From NCBI RefSeq assembly GCF_900143055.1, contig NZ_FRCW01000010.1, positions 61,710 through 125,709 on the forward strand: a stretch of DNA of 64,000 nt. The letters are read 5' to 3'. The translations under genes were made by a program, and so were the position numbers. Origin of the DNA: Fibrobacter sp. UWR3. GTDB lineage: Bacteria > Fibrobacterota > Fibrobacteria > Fibrobacterales > Fibrobacteraceae. The notes below the pieces were generated by a model, which saw only the letters and a list, made by a program, of their open reading frames with translations, was not told the DNA's origin and did not search any database. Position 1 is the stretch's first letter; each line of letters starts with the position of its first letter. Of the stretch, positions 43,413 to 51,073 are shown piece by piece.

Positions 43413-43973
43413 ATGAAACTTAAAGTCATTCTCTTGTCACTCATGCTTTCCGCTGCAATGTCTTTCGCACAGGAACCGGAGAACTATACCGACGTACAGC
43501 CCGACACAGAAAAGTCCGTCAAAAATGAACCCGAATTCAAGCGCCATTCCATAAGCATCGGCTACGGCATCTTGACCATTTCGGACTTTGTCGGCATAGT
43601 TGGCTCAGCAATCATAAGCATATTCGGCGAAGAAGACTCCTTTGGAATCCTGGGCGCAGTTTCCATAGACTACGGCTACAAGGTCAATGAAATATTTGAA
43701 ACAGGCCTCGTCTTCAACTACTCCATGCCTATCAAGGACGAGTCGCTCTACACCATCATGCCAAGGGCAAAACTGAATTTCAACGTAAACGGGTTCGTGA
43801 ATCCGTTTATGGAACTGGATGCGGGCGTTGCCTTCAACGGGAATGGCGCTGCCCCCATGTTCCATGCGACCCTGCTCGGGCTTGAACTGGGAAAGACTCT
43901 ACCCCTGACCCTAAACTTGCTGAGTTTCGGGCAGCGAGGCATATTCTACGCCTCGCTCGGCTGCAAGTTCTAG
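43413..43973 (+). CDS. Small outer-membrane beta-barrel-like protein
   Basis: 186 residues. Signal peptide MKLKVILLSLMLSAAMSFA; strands HSISIGYGILTISDFVG, GAVSIDYGYKVNEIFETGLVF, PRAKLNFNVNGFVNPFMELDAG, and terminal GIFYASLGCKF. Strong Shine-Dalgarno (AGGAGGatatATG). Function unknown; its stop is 7 bases from the end of ahbAB on the other strand. Confidence 0.7.
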   Translation: MKLKVILLSLMLSAAMSFAQEPENYTDVQPDTEKSVKNEPEFKRHSISIGYGILTISDFVGIVGSAIISIFGEEDSFGILGAVSIDYGYKVNEIFETGLVFNYSMPIKDESLYTIMPRAKLNFNVNGFVNPFMELDAGVAFNGNGAAPMFHATLLGLELGKTLPLTLNLLSFGQRGIFYASLGCKF

Positions 43974-43980
43974 TCAGGAA

Positions 43981-45024
43981 TCACGCGAAGAACCTGAAAC
44001 TCGTCTTCTTGAGTTCCCTGACGGAATGGAGCACTGCGTATTCGGGATTGCCGATAGAGACAGCGGCATCCTTTATGAACGCATCCAGTTCTTCGGCGGA
44101 CTGCGCGTGCATCATCACATAGAGTGTGTACGGGAAGCCTTCGAAGGCTGGGCGCTCGTAGCAGTGCGAAATGTATGGCTTGTTTGCAAGGATTGCACCA
44201 GCAAGATCCTTCGACTCCCCCTTCCAGGGGTCGCTCAGGATAACACTTCTCTCGTCTTTCGTCTCTAGTCTCTCGTCTAATTTAAAGCAGACCATAGCAT
44301 TATACGCGAAGCCGGCGTCCTGATGCCGGAGGATTGCCCCGAAGCGGCGCATTCTCTTTTGCACGAGGTCGTCGCGGAGTGCTTCGCATGAAACACCCCA
44401 ATCCGCAAACGGCGTGAGCGTGTGCGGGATATCGTCACAGGCGATGCGGATGCGTGCCTTGTCGGACAACGATAAGGCGGTTTTGAATTGCGCGCCTTGA
44501 TCGTCATTCCCGCGTAGGCGGGAATCTTCATTTTCTTTCAAGACGCGCATTACCGTGTTTATCTTGAACTTCTTTGTCGCGGTAAGGATATGCACGTCGT
44601 GCAGGCCCGTACTTGCGCAGAGCCCGTCAACGATTGCGCGGATTTCGCCTTCCGACTCCGCAATGGCGGTAAACCACACGTTGTATTCGTGGGAGCGCAC
44701 GTAGTTGTGCGTAATCGCGGGAATCTCGTTAACTGCAGAGGCGAACTTGTCGAGGTCGGTAACCTTGCCCGCACAGAGCCGCGAAATAAACCCGAGCCTG
44801 CGGGAATCGTAGATGCCACCGATACGGCGAATAACGCCCGAGCGTCGCAGGTTCTCGACAGCATCGAAGACCGCTTGTTCCGTGAGATGCCCGCGAGCAT
44901 CGCCGCCAGCACACGCTTCCTGCGCGTTCAGCATCTCCGCCAAACGCCTGTACGGGCGTTCTTCCAGCGGGAAGGCGTCCTGAATGACAGAGAGAAGACG
45001 CTGTTCAAGTTCAGTCATATTCAA
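43981..45024 (-). CDS. ahbAB: Siroheme decarboxylase, fused AhbA-AhbB
   Basis: Removes two acetate carboxylates from siroheme to give 12,18-didecarboxysiroheme. 347 residues containing two AsnC/Lrp-like units: residues 1-160 (ERPYRRLAEML, LRRSGVIRRIGGIYDSRRLGF, HNYVRSHEYNVWFTAIAES) and about 185-347 (CEALRDDLVQKRMRRFGAIL, ISHCYERPAFEGFPYTLYVMMH). AhbA and AhbB are separate genes in most organisms. Two repeats are translated: DSRLRGNDD (about 166-175) and LETKDERSVILSDPWKGESKDLA (about 249-274). Start is TTG at 45024 or ATG at 45018; no Shine-Dalgarno, the space is heptamer repeat R8. Confidence 0.88.
   Translation of the reverse strand: MNMTELEQRLLSVIQDAFPLEERPYRRLAEMLNAQEACAGGDARGHLTEQAVFDAVENLRRSGVIRRIGGIYDSRRLGFISRLCAGKVTDLDKFASAVNEIPAITHNYVRSHEYNVWFTAIAESEGEIRAIVDGLCASTGLHDVHILTATKKFKINTVMRVLKENEDSRLRGNDDQGAQFKTALSLSDKARIRIACDDIPHTLTPFADWGVSCEALRDDLVQKRMRRFGAILRHQDAGFAYNAMVCFKLDERLETKDERSVILSDPWKGESKDLAGAILANKPYISHCYERPAFEGFPYTLYVMMHAQSAEELDAFIKDAAVSIGNPEYAVLHSVRELKKTSFRFFA
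44204..44246. repeat. Palindromic element in ahbAB, GATCCTTCGACTC type
   Basis: AGATCCTTCGACTCCCCC-ttcc-AGGGGTCGCTCAGGATAACAC; translated as VILSDPWKGESKDL. Confidence 0.8.
44247..44280. repeat. Heptanucleotide repeat R9 (TCTCGTC), inside ahbAB
   Basis: TCTCGTC TTTCGTC TCTAGTC TCTCGTC directly beside the palindromic element, translated as LDERLETKDER. Confidence 0.75.
44502..44528. repeat. Palindromic element in ahbAB, ATTCCC variant
   Basis: CGTCATTCCCGC-GTAG-GCGGGAATCTTC; translated as EDSRLRGNDD at the junction of the AhbA and AhbB halves. Confidence 0.85.
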
Positions 45025-45098
45025 TGTGAAGTGAGGAGTGAAAAACTGATTGATGATTGATAATTGATAATTTCACATCATCCATTATCAATTATCCA
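45022..45098. repeat. Heptanucleotide repeat R8 (TGATTGA / ATTATCC), head-to-head
   Basis: TGTGAAG TGAGGAG TGAAAAA, then TGATTGA TGATTGA TAATTGA TAATTTC, then the opposite sense ATCATCC ATTATCA ATTATCC ATTAATC. It fills the ahbC/ahbAB junction and includes the ahbC stop codon. Confidence 0.8.
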
Positions 45099-46264
45099 TT
45101 AATCTCCTCGTCCGTCAGGTAGCAGGCCGGATCCTGTTCCCAGAAATCTCCGGTCACGGCCTCGGCGCGGGTGCGGAAGTTGCCATTACACAGGTTCAGG
45201 TAGGCGCACTTGGGGCAGCGTCCCTTCAAAATCGGCTTCCTGTTCTTGAGCCCCGCCATAATCGGGTTGCTTTCGTCGCTCCAGATTTCTCCGAAGTTCC
45301 TTTCGCGCACGTTCCCGAGGGTAATGTACTGCGTGAACTGGTCGGGGTGAACATTCCCGATGCTGTCGATGTTCCCGAAGGCCATACCGCTGCGGTTACC
45401 GCCATTACGCTGGATAAGTTCCAGCACCTTCTCTGCTCGGGCAGGGTCCTCGCGTTTCATGCGCAAGTAAAGGTAGACTGCATCGGCGTGGTTATCGACG
45501 GTCAGAATTTCCTTGTTTATCCCGCGCTTCTTGAAGTCGAGCGTGCGGTCAATAATCAGGTCCATCGCCTTGCGGCTCTCTTCGTGGTTCAGGTCATTTG
45601 CGACCATCGCGGAACCGCGCCCGCTATAGACCAGGTGGTAGAAGCACACGCGGTCAATATTCTCGCTTTCGAGCAGGTCGAAAATAGCGTTCAAATCCTG
45701 CACGTTGTAGCGCGTAATCGTAAAGCGCAGCCCCACCTTCTGGCCGGTCGCCACGCAGTTACGGATACCGCGGAGCGCAAGCTTGTAGGCGCCCTCCTTG
45801 CCGCGAAACTTGTCGTGCGTCGCCTCACAGCCGTCCAGGCTGATGCCCACGTAGCCCACGCCCATGTCTTTCAACTTCTTTGCAACGTCGGGCGTAATGC
45901 AGGTGCCGTTCGTGCTGATGGTCGGGCGAATTCCCTTGCTTGCCGCATAGTTCGCAAGTTCAAAAAAGTCGGGGCGAAGCAGCGGTTCGCCACCGCTAAA
46001 GAGGATTACCGGCACCTTGAAATCGGCAAGCTGGTCGATAAGCGCCAAGCCTTCTTCGTGCGTCAGTTCATTCTGGTACTTGATGGCTTCGGAGCGGGCG
46101 TAACAGTGCACGCAACTCAGGTTGCACGTCTTGGTGCAGTTCCATACCACCACGGGACCGCGTCCCGGCGCCACGCCATTCTTGCTTTCGTGGGCACGAG
46201 GTTCGTAACGCAGCTGATCCCCGTAATTCGGGGTATCCATCAAGAGCTTGGTAATGCTAATCAT
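45092..46264 (-). CDS. ahbC: 12,18-Didecarboxysiroheme deacetylase, AhbC (radical SAM/SPASM)
   Basis: Removes the remaining acetate side chains to yield Fe-coproporphyrin III. 390 residues. VVVWNCTKTCNLSCVHCYAR is the radical SAM site, then ILFSGGEPLLRPDFFELANY, GISLDGCEATHDKFRG, FYHLVYSGRGS and LTVDNHADAVYLYLR. The SPASM end is GRCPKCAYLNLCNGNFRTRAEAVTG..DPACYLTDEEI. The overall pattern is that of AhbC from sulfate reducers. No Shine-Dalgarno; TATATTTG ends 6 bases before the ATG. ahbAB follows after 67 bases. Confidence 0.9.
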   Translation of the reverse strand: MISITKLLMDTPNYGDQLRYEPRAHESKNGVAPGRGPVVVWNCTKTCNLSCVHCYARSEAIKYQNELTHEEGLALIDQLADFKVPVILFSGGEPLLRPDFFELANYAASKGIRPTISTNGTCITPDVAKKLKDMGVGYVGISLDGCEATHDKFRGKEGAYKLALRGIRNCVATGQKVGLRFTITRYNVQDLNAIFDLLESENIDRVCFYHLVYSGRGSAMVANDLNHEESRKAMDLIIDRTLDFKKRGINKEILTVDNHADAVYLYLRMKREDPARAEKVLELIQRNGGNRSGMAFGNIDSIGNVHPDQFTQYITLGNVRERNFGEIWSDESNPIMAGLKNRKPILKGRCPKCAYLNLCNGNFRTRAEAVTGDFWEQDPACYLTDEEING

Positions 46265-46282
46265 GAGCGCAAATATAGAAAA
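46265..46282 (-). promoter_or_regulatory. Putative ahbC promoter element giving a near-leaderless start
   Basis: On the minus strand GTTTTTCTATATTTG-CGCTC-ATG. The TATATTTG box is 5 bases from the start codon, so the RNA would begin at or next to the ATG. It directly abuts the terminator of the upstream gene. Confidence 0.4.
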
Positions 46283-46312
46283 ACACCCTCGGCGAACCGA
46301 GGGTGTTCTAAA
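46280..46312 (-). terminator. Rho-independent terminator of the 46328-46633 gene
   Basis: On the minus strand AACACCCTCGG-ttcg-CCGAGGGTGTTTTT. The T tract runs into the ahbC promoter box. Confidence 0.85.
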
Positions 46313-46327
46313 GTCTAAAAAGTCAGA

Positions 46328-46633
46328 TTACTTTTCAGCAGCGAACTTCTTGGATGCGGCCTTGACCTTCGGGTCGTTCTGGGCTTCCTTGATTTTCTGC
46401 TTGATGCCGTCCTCGATGGACTTCTTGAGCTTAGCAGCGAGGTTGGGGAAACGGTCTTCCAGGGAATCACTGAAGATGGCGGGCTTCTTGGCAGCAGGAG
46501 CGGCACCCTTGCGCTTTGCGTTCATCGGGCGTTTCTTCTTGGCCGGAGCCTTCTTTTCTTGAGATTTTTCTGTAGATTTCGGTTCCTGAGGCTTGACTTC
46601 TTCTGTGGATTTGACTTCTTTTTCTTCTGCCAT
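46328..46633 (-). CDS. Lys/Ala-rich basic protein of unknown function
   Basis: 101 residues. First half is low-complexity Lys/Glu/Pro/Ala (EKSQEKKAPAKKKRPMNAKRK), second half helical and basic (RFPNLAAKLKKSIEDGIKQKI). Resembles small histone-H1-like or ribosome-associated proteins in composition; no family can be named. Good Shine-Dalgarno (AAGAGGtatatcATG), promoter-like TATCTTTG at 46692 to 46685, and its own terminator. These signals support a real, independently expressed gene. Confidence 0.7.
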   Translation of the reverse strand: MAEEKEVKSTEEVKPQEPKSTEKSQEKKAPAKKKRPMNAKRKGAAPAAKKPAIFSDSLEDRFPNLAAKLKKSIEDGIKQKIKEAQNDPKVKAASKKFAAEK

Positions 46634-46759
46634 GATATACCTCTTGGAATTTTGTCTTTAGACAATTATGTTAATTTGACGGCGCAAAGATAGCAATTTT
46701 TGCCGAAATTATCAAGTGAGCGTGTCTCGAGTTGGCAATTCTGAGACACAAGCCCGCAG

Positions 46760-48679
46760 TTAGCAGGACTTGTTCTCGAGCCAGTGCGCAAGCACGGTAA
46801 TATCGGCAGGGCGTACACCGGGAATGCGGCTTGCCTGCCCCAGCGTGAGCGGCTTGTGGGCGTTCAGGCGCTGGCGGCTCTCGATACTTACGGCGGTCAC
46901 CTGCATGTAGTCGAAATCTTCGGGCAGGCGCACGGATTCCATCTTCTTCTGGTCCTCGATTTCGCGGGCCTGCCTGTCGAAGAAGCCCGCATAGATTTCC
47001 TCGGCGTACATAAACCACTGGTCACGGCGCGTGAGCGGCAAATCCGGAAGGGCGACATTGAACAACTGCTCGGGGTCAATACCCGGGCGACGGAGCACGT
47101 TAATCCAGCGGGTGCGCTCAGTCGCGGGCGCCTGGCCACCGGCCTCAAGAATGCGGTTCGCCTGCTCGGGGAGCGCGGATTCTTCGGCGAGGCGCATGCG
47201 GGCCGTTTCCACAAGGGAGCAGCGGCGCTTCCAGTCAGTGTAGTCGCTGTCCGAAATCATCCCGATTGCGTGCGCGCGCTCCTTCAGGCGGGTTTCCGCA
47301 TTGTCGCTCCGGAGGAAGAGCCTGTATTCGGCGCGGCTCGTGAACATCCTGTACGGCTCGTCGAGCAGGATGTTCGTAAGGTCGTCCGCCATCACCCCGA
47401 GGTAACTGTCGGAACGACCTAAAATAAAGGGCGCATCGCCCTTTATTTTCAGAGCCGCGTTGATGCCGGCCAAAAGACCCTGACCCGCAGCCTCTTCGTA
47501 GCCGCTCGTACCGCAGACCTGGCCCGCAAAATACAGGCCCGGAACCTTCTTGCATTCAAACGTCGGGAAAAGCTGCGTGGCATCTACGGAATCGTATTCC
47601 ACCGCATAGCCAATCTGCAACACGCGAGCGCGCGTGAGGCCAGGAATCGTGTGGATTGCAGCAAGCTGGATATCTGCAGGGAGGCTGGAACTGAAACCGT
47701 TGATGTACACGCGACCGATGTCCGCCTGTTCCGGTTCAAGGAACAGCTGGTGACCGTCGCGGTCGCCAAAGCGGTTAATCTTGTCCTCGATACTCGGGCA
47801 GTAGCGCGGGCCCTTGCCGTGGATACGACCGCTGAACATCGGGCTGTCCTTGAAGCCACTCCGCAATATATCGTGAGTCTTTAAATTCGTACGTGTAATC
47901 CAGCACACGCAATCGTTACGCACAAACTTGTTCGTAGCGTCGCCCCAGAAATAATCCGCATCGCGACCGGGGACCGTTTCTGCAACATGGCGGTCACTCA
48001 TGGGCCAGGCCACATCGTCGCCGTGCTGCACGTCGCATTCATTAAAGTCGATGGTATCCGGGTCGAGTCGACTCGGCGTACCCGTCTTGAGCCTGCGCAG
48101 CGCAATGCCGTTAGCCGCAAGGCATTCCGAAAGTTTGTCTGCACTCGGCTCGCCCACTCGCCCACCGATGCTCGTCTCAAGCCCGGTGAACATCTTGGAG
48201 GCAAGGAAGGTTCCACTCGTAATCACGAGCGCGCGGGTCACGTAGCGTTCGCCATTCAAAAGCGTGAGTTCCAGGCGGCCATCGGGCATGCGCTCGAACG
48301 CGGCGAGTTCCCCCTGGATAACGGAAAGCCCGGGAAGGTTCGTAATGACCTCTCGGGCAATCTCGCTATAATACTTCATGTCGCACTGGGCGCGCGGGCC
48401 CCACACGGCGGGCCCCTTGCTCATGTTGAGCATGCGGAACTGGATCCCGGCCTTGTCGGTCAAAAGGCCCATCAGGCCACCGAGCGCATCGATATCGCGC
48501 ACAATCTGGCCCTTCGCCACCCCGCCTACGGCCGGGTTACAGCTCATGCGCCCGATGGCGTTAATATCCATCGTGAGCATGGCGGTCTTAACGCCGAGCT
48601 TCCAGGCGGCATGCGTCGCCTCAATGCCGGCATGGCCGCCACCGACTACGACGACATCAAATTGTGCGTTTGTAGACAC
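46760..48679 (-). CDS. mnmG: tRNA 5-carboxymethylaminomethyluridine synthase, FAD subunit
   Basis: With MnmE modifies U34 of certain tRNAs. 639 residues, normal. The FAD-binding VVVGGGHAGIEATHAAWKLG comes first; then RMSCNPAVGGVAKGQIVRDIDALGG, KGPAVWGPRAQCD, GRIHGKGPRYCPSIEDKI and SRAEYRLFLRSDNAETRL; the C-terminal helical domain binds tRNA/MnmE. GTG start overlapping the upstream stop (TAGTG), so translationally coupled to the thioredoxin-fusion gene. No mnmE in the window. Confidence 0.96.
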   Translation of the reverse strand: MSTNAQFDVVVVGGGHAGIEATHAAWKLGVKTAMLTMDINAIGRMSCNPAVGGVAKGQIVRDIDALGGLMGLLTDKAGIQFRMLNMSKGPAVWGPRAQCDMKYYSEIAREVITNLPGLSVIQGELAAFERMPDGRLELTLLNGERYVTRALVITSGTFLASKMFTGLETSIGGRVGEPSADKLSECLAANGIALRRLKTGTPSRLDPDTIDFNECDVQHGDDVAWPMSDRHVAETVPGRDADYFWGDATNKFVRNDCVCWITRTNLKTHDILRSGFKDSPMFSGRIHGKGPRYCPSIEDKINRFGDRDGHQLFLEPEQADIGRVYINGFSSSLPADIQLAAIHTIPGLTRARVLQIGYAVEYDSVDATQLFPTFECKKVPGLYFAGQVCGTSGYEEAAGQGLLAGINAALKIKGDAPFILGRSDSYLGVMADDLTNILLDEPYRMFTSRAEYRLFLRSDNAETRLKERAHAIGMISDSDYTDWKRRCSLVETARMRLAEESALPEQANRILEAGGQAPATERTRWINVLRRPGIDPEQLFNVALPDLPLTRRDQWFMYAEEIYAGFFDRQAREIEDQKKMESVRLPEDFDYMQVTAVSIESRQRLNAHKPLTLGQASRIPGVRPADITVLAHWLENKSC

Positions 48680-49992
48680 TACTTCTTGGCAGCCGGTGCA
48701 GTAGCGGCAGCGGGCTTGAGCGTGTCAACCACGGCCGGCTTCGGCGGTTCCGGATTCCATACAACCTGCTTGCCATCCATGAGGGCGGCAATTTCGGCCT
48801 TGAGGGTTTCCTTCTCGCCCTCGAAGGCAACGTATTCCTTGTACGATGCATCCGGGTTCACGAGGTAGACCTTCGGCACATAGCCATCGCTGTAGAGTTC
48901 ACCGAACTGGCGGGCTTCATCCCACACGATGTTGATGGTGTCGTCGAACTTCGCATTGTCGGCAAACTTGCGGATGCCGCTCTTGTTGTTTCCACCGCTG
49001 GCAACGGCAACCGTGGTCAGGCCCTTCGGGGCAAATTCCTTCGCGATGTCGAGAATCTGCGGAGCGGCGTGTGCACAGTGGCCACAGGTCGCGGAGAAGT
49101 AGAAAATCAGGAGAGGCTTGCCAGCCCAGGTCTCGAGGTTTTCGGCCTTGTTCGTGATGCCAGTAACCTTCACCTTGTAGTTCATCTTGGCAGGCATGCC
49201 GTTCGCAAGCGTATCGCCACGGAGGCCCTTCACCTCTTCCTTCAGCTTGGCTTCTTCTTCCTGGGCCTTCTTGATAGCTTCTTCACGGAGAACCTTCATC
49301 TTCTCGTTGTAGCGTTCGCCAACAGCCCTGAGGGAATCATCCGGCAAGGCGTTCGTGAGCGTGGTATCGCGGGTCTTGGCGCCGGCATCGCGGATACCGA
49401 GCACGAAGTAGTTCACGTCGAATTCCGTCTGGAACTGGCCACCAATCGCGCTGAACTGGTTCTGGAACTGCACGCCGATAAAGTAGGAGAGCTTCTGGTT
49501 CTTGGTCGGGGTTTCACCAATCGTCACCGGAGCCTTCTTCGGAGCAGGAGCAGGAACCACCGGAAGGGCCTTCATCGCAGAATCCATGTAGGCACGGAAC
49601 TTCGACTGGTCGCCGTTGAAGGAAGCGTTCGTCGCGCTATCGGGGCGAATGGATTCCATACGGGTACGAGCCACGGAATTGTAGTCAAAACTGACCTGCC
49701 TCAAAGTATCAACGGGAATCTGCAGTTTAAAGTTCGTGTCCTTTTCAGCCTTCATGGCATCGAGAACACCCTGCACGACCACGTCCTCGTCGAGTTCCTC
49801 ACCCATCTGGAGCGGGAGCATCTTGAAATTCTGCATACCGAACTGCACACCCAGCATGTAGGCGAACTTCTGGTCGTCCGTAGAGGTACCAGTCACCTTG
49901 GCTTCGGCATTCTGAGCATCGTTTTTCTGTAAATCACAGGCGGCCATCATCATGGAGACACAGGCCAGGCCCAACAGGACTCTAGATTTCAT
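48679..49992 (-). CDS. Lipoprotein with two FKBP N-terminal-type domains and a TlpA-like thioredoxin domain
   Basis: 437 residues. MKSRVLLGLACVSMMMAAC is a lipoprotein signal. Two copies of the FKBP-type N-terminal dimerisation module are visible: about 40-110 (QKFAYMLGVQFGMQNFKML..VVQGVLDAM) and 165-245 (QKLSYFIGVQFQNQFSAIG..FVLGIRDAG). No catalytic FKBP domain follows. Instead there is a coiled-coil (245-275) and a thioredoxin fold with active site FYFSATCGHCAHAAPQI. Likely a periplasmic thiol oxidoreductase of the TlpA/ResA type dimerised by the FKBP_N parts (inference). Ala/Pro-rich tail. Confidence 0.82.
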   Translation of the reverse strand: MKSRVLLGLACVSMMMAACDLQKNDAQNAEAKVTGTSTDDQKFAYMLGVQFGMQNFKMLPLQMGEELDEDVVVQGVLDAMKAEKDTNFKLQIPVDTLRQVSFDYNSVARTRMESIRPDSATNASFNGDQSKFRAYMDSAMKALPVVPAPAPKKAPVTIGETPTKNQKLSYFIGVQFQNQFSAIGGQFQTEFDVNYFVLGIRDAGAKTRDTTLTNALPDDSLRAVGERYNEKMKVLREEAIKKAQEEEAKLKEEVKGLRGDTLANGMPAKMNYKVKVTGITNKAENLETWAGKPLLIFYFSATCGHCAHAAPQILDIAKEFAPKGLTTVAVASGGNNKSGIRKFADNAKFDDTINIVWDEARQFGELYSDGYVPKVYLVNPDASYKEYVAFEGEKETLKAEIAALMDGKQVVWNPEPPKPAVVDTLKPAAATAPAAKK

Positions 49993-50110
49993 TTTTCAAC
50001 TCCTTGAACCGTAGGTTCAAAATTTTACGCATAAAAGATACAAAAAACAGGGAGCCCGGAGCATGAATTTGCGCGGGTTCAGCCTCCACAAAAGACGTTT
50101 TTGAGCGAAT

Positions 50111-51073
50111 TTAGCGGATTAAGTCCTTCATTTCAGTCGGGAAATTCTCGCACACAAACGTACGCGGTGTATCCCAGTACGGGAGCAGGAGTTCTACCTT
50201 GTACGCATAGAGCATATGGCTATGCGCGCCTAAAACGCGGAAATCGTCTTCCGTAAGGGCGCCTTCCGCCATCTTTTCGTAGTACAGGCCATCGAAGGCA
50301 TAAAGGCGGTCCCCCACAATCGGGAACCCGAGGCTCGCGAGGTGGGCTCGTATCTGGTGCTTGCGGCCGGTCAGGAGTTCGCATTCGATGGCCGTGAACG
50401 TTTCGCCGTCGCGAACAACCGAGCGCACCTTCCGGAATATGGTCGTGCAGGGCTTGCCGTCATCGAACGGGTACATCTTGAGCCGGATTCTGCTTGCGGG
50501 GTCTTCGCGAAGGGGCGTGTCGCAGCGGTATTCCTCGTGAGGGAATTCCCCGCGCACCACCGCCATGTAGAACTTGCGGAGCAGTATGCGGTCGAGGTTC
50601 TTCTGGAAGCGCGCCGCCGACTCCGCATATTTTGCAAATAGCATGAGCCCGCCCGTATCGCGGTCCAGGCGGTGCATCGGGGTCGCCGTCTCGTAGCCGG
50701 TCTCGCGCCGCACTACGGAAACAAACGTGTTGTAGAATATGCGGGCGGTATGGTGGACCGGGATTCCCGCAGGCTTTGCGACCAGCATGAATTCCTCGTC
50801 CTCGAACACGGTGCTAAAATCAGTCGGCACCTCGGGCTCGTCGTAATTTTCCACATGGTACACGACCTTGTCGCCCTTGCGGGCAACCGTTTCGGGCCCC
50901 GCGACCTCCCCATTGACGGTAACGAGCCCGCGCTCCAGGTTTTCTTTCCACTGCTCGCGGCTATGGTAGGTAAAGCGGTAGCAGAGGCTATCGAGCAGGA
51001 GCATCCGGTCGTGTTCGGGCCGGACGACGCTCTCGAAGTACATGTCGCGGGGAGCCTTCATGACGAACGCCAC
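50111..51073 (-). CDS. RluA-family RNA pseudouridine synthase
   Basis: 320 residues. An S4-like N-terminal part (WKENLERGLVTVNGEVAG) is followed by the catalytic motif MHRLDRDTGGLMLFAK with the essential Asp, and LLTGRKHQIRAHLASLGFPIVGD. Target (23S rRNA or tRNA position) cannot be told from sequence. GTG start at 51073 overlaps the DUF2914 gene's stop; an ATG four codons later is the alternative. Last gene of the M23-rsgA-nadD cluster. Confidence 0.9.
   Translation of the reverse strand: MAFVMKAPRDMYFESVVRPEHDRMLLLDSLCYRFTYHSREQWKENLERGLVTVNGEVAGPETVARKGDKVVYHVENYDEPEVPTDFSTVFEDEEFMLVAKPAGIPVHHTARIFYNTFVSVVRRETGYETATPMHRLDRDTGGLMLFAKYAESAARFQKNLDRILLRKFYMAVVRGEFPHEEYRCDTPLREDPASRIRLKMYPFDDGKPCTTIFRKVRSVVRDGETFTAIECELLTGRKHQIRAHLASLGFPIVGDRLYAFDGLYYEKMAEGALTEDDFRVLGAHSHMLYAYKVELLLPYWDTPRTFVCENFPTEMKDLIR

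Noticed and set aside
44502..44528. Phage attachment site (the ATTCCC-N8-GGGAAT core resembles the Neisseria dRS3 repeat)
   Set aside because: No integrase or phage gene nearby, and the element is one of a dispersed palindrome family.
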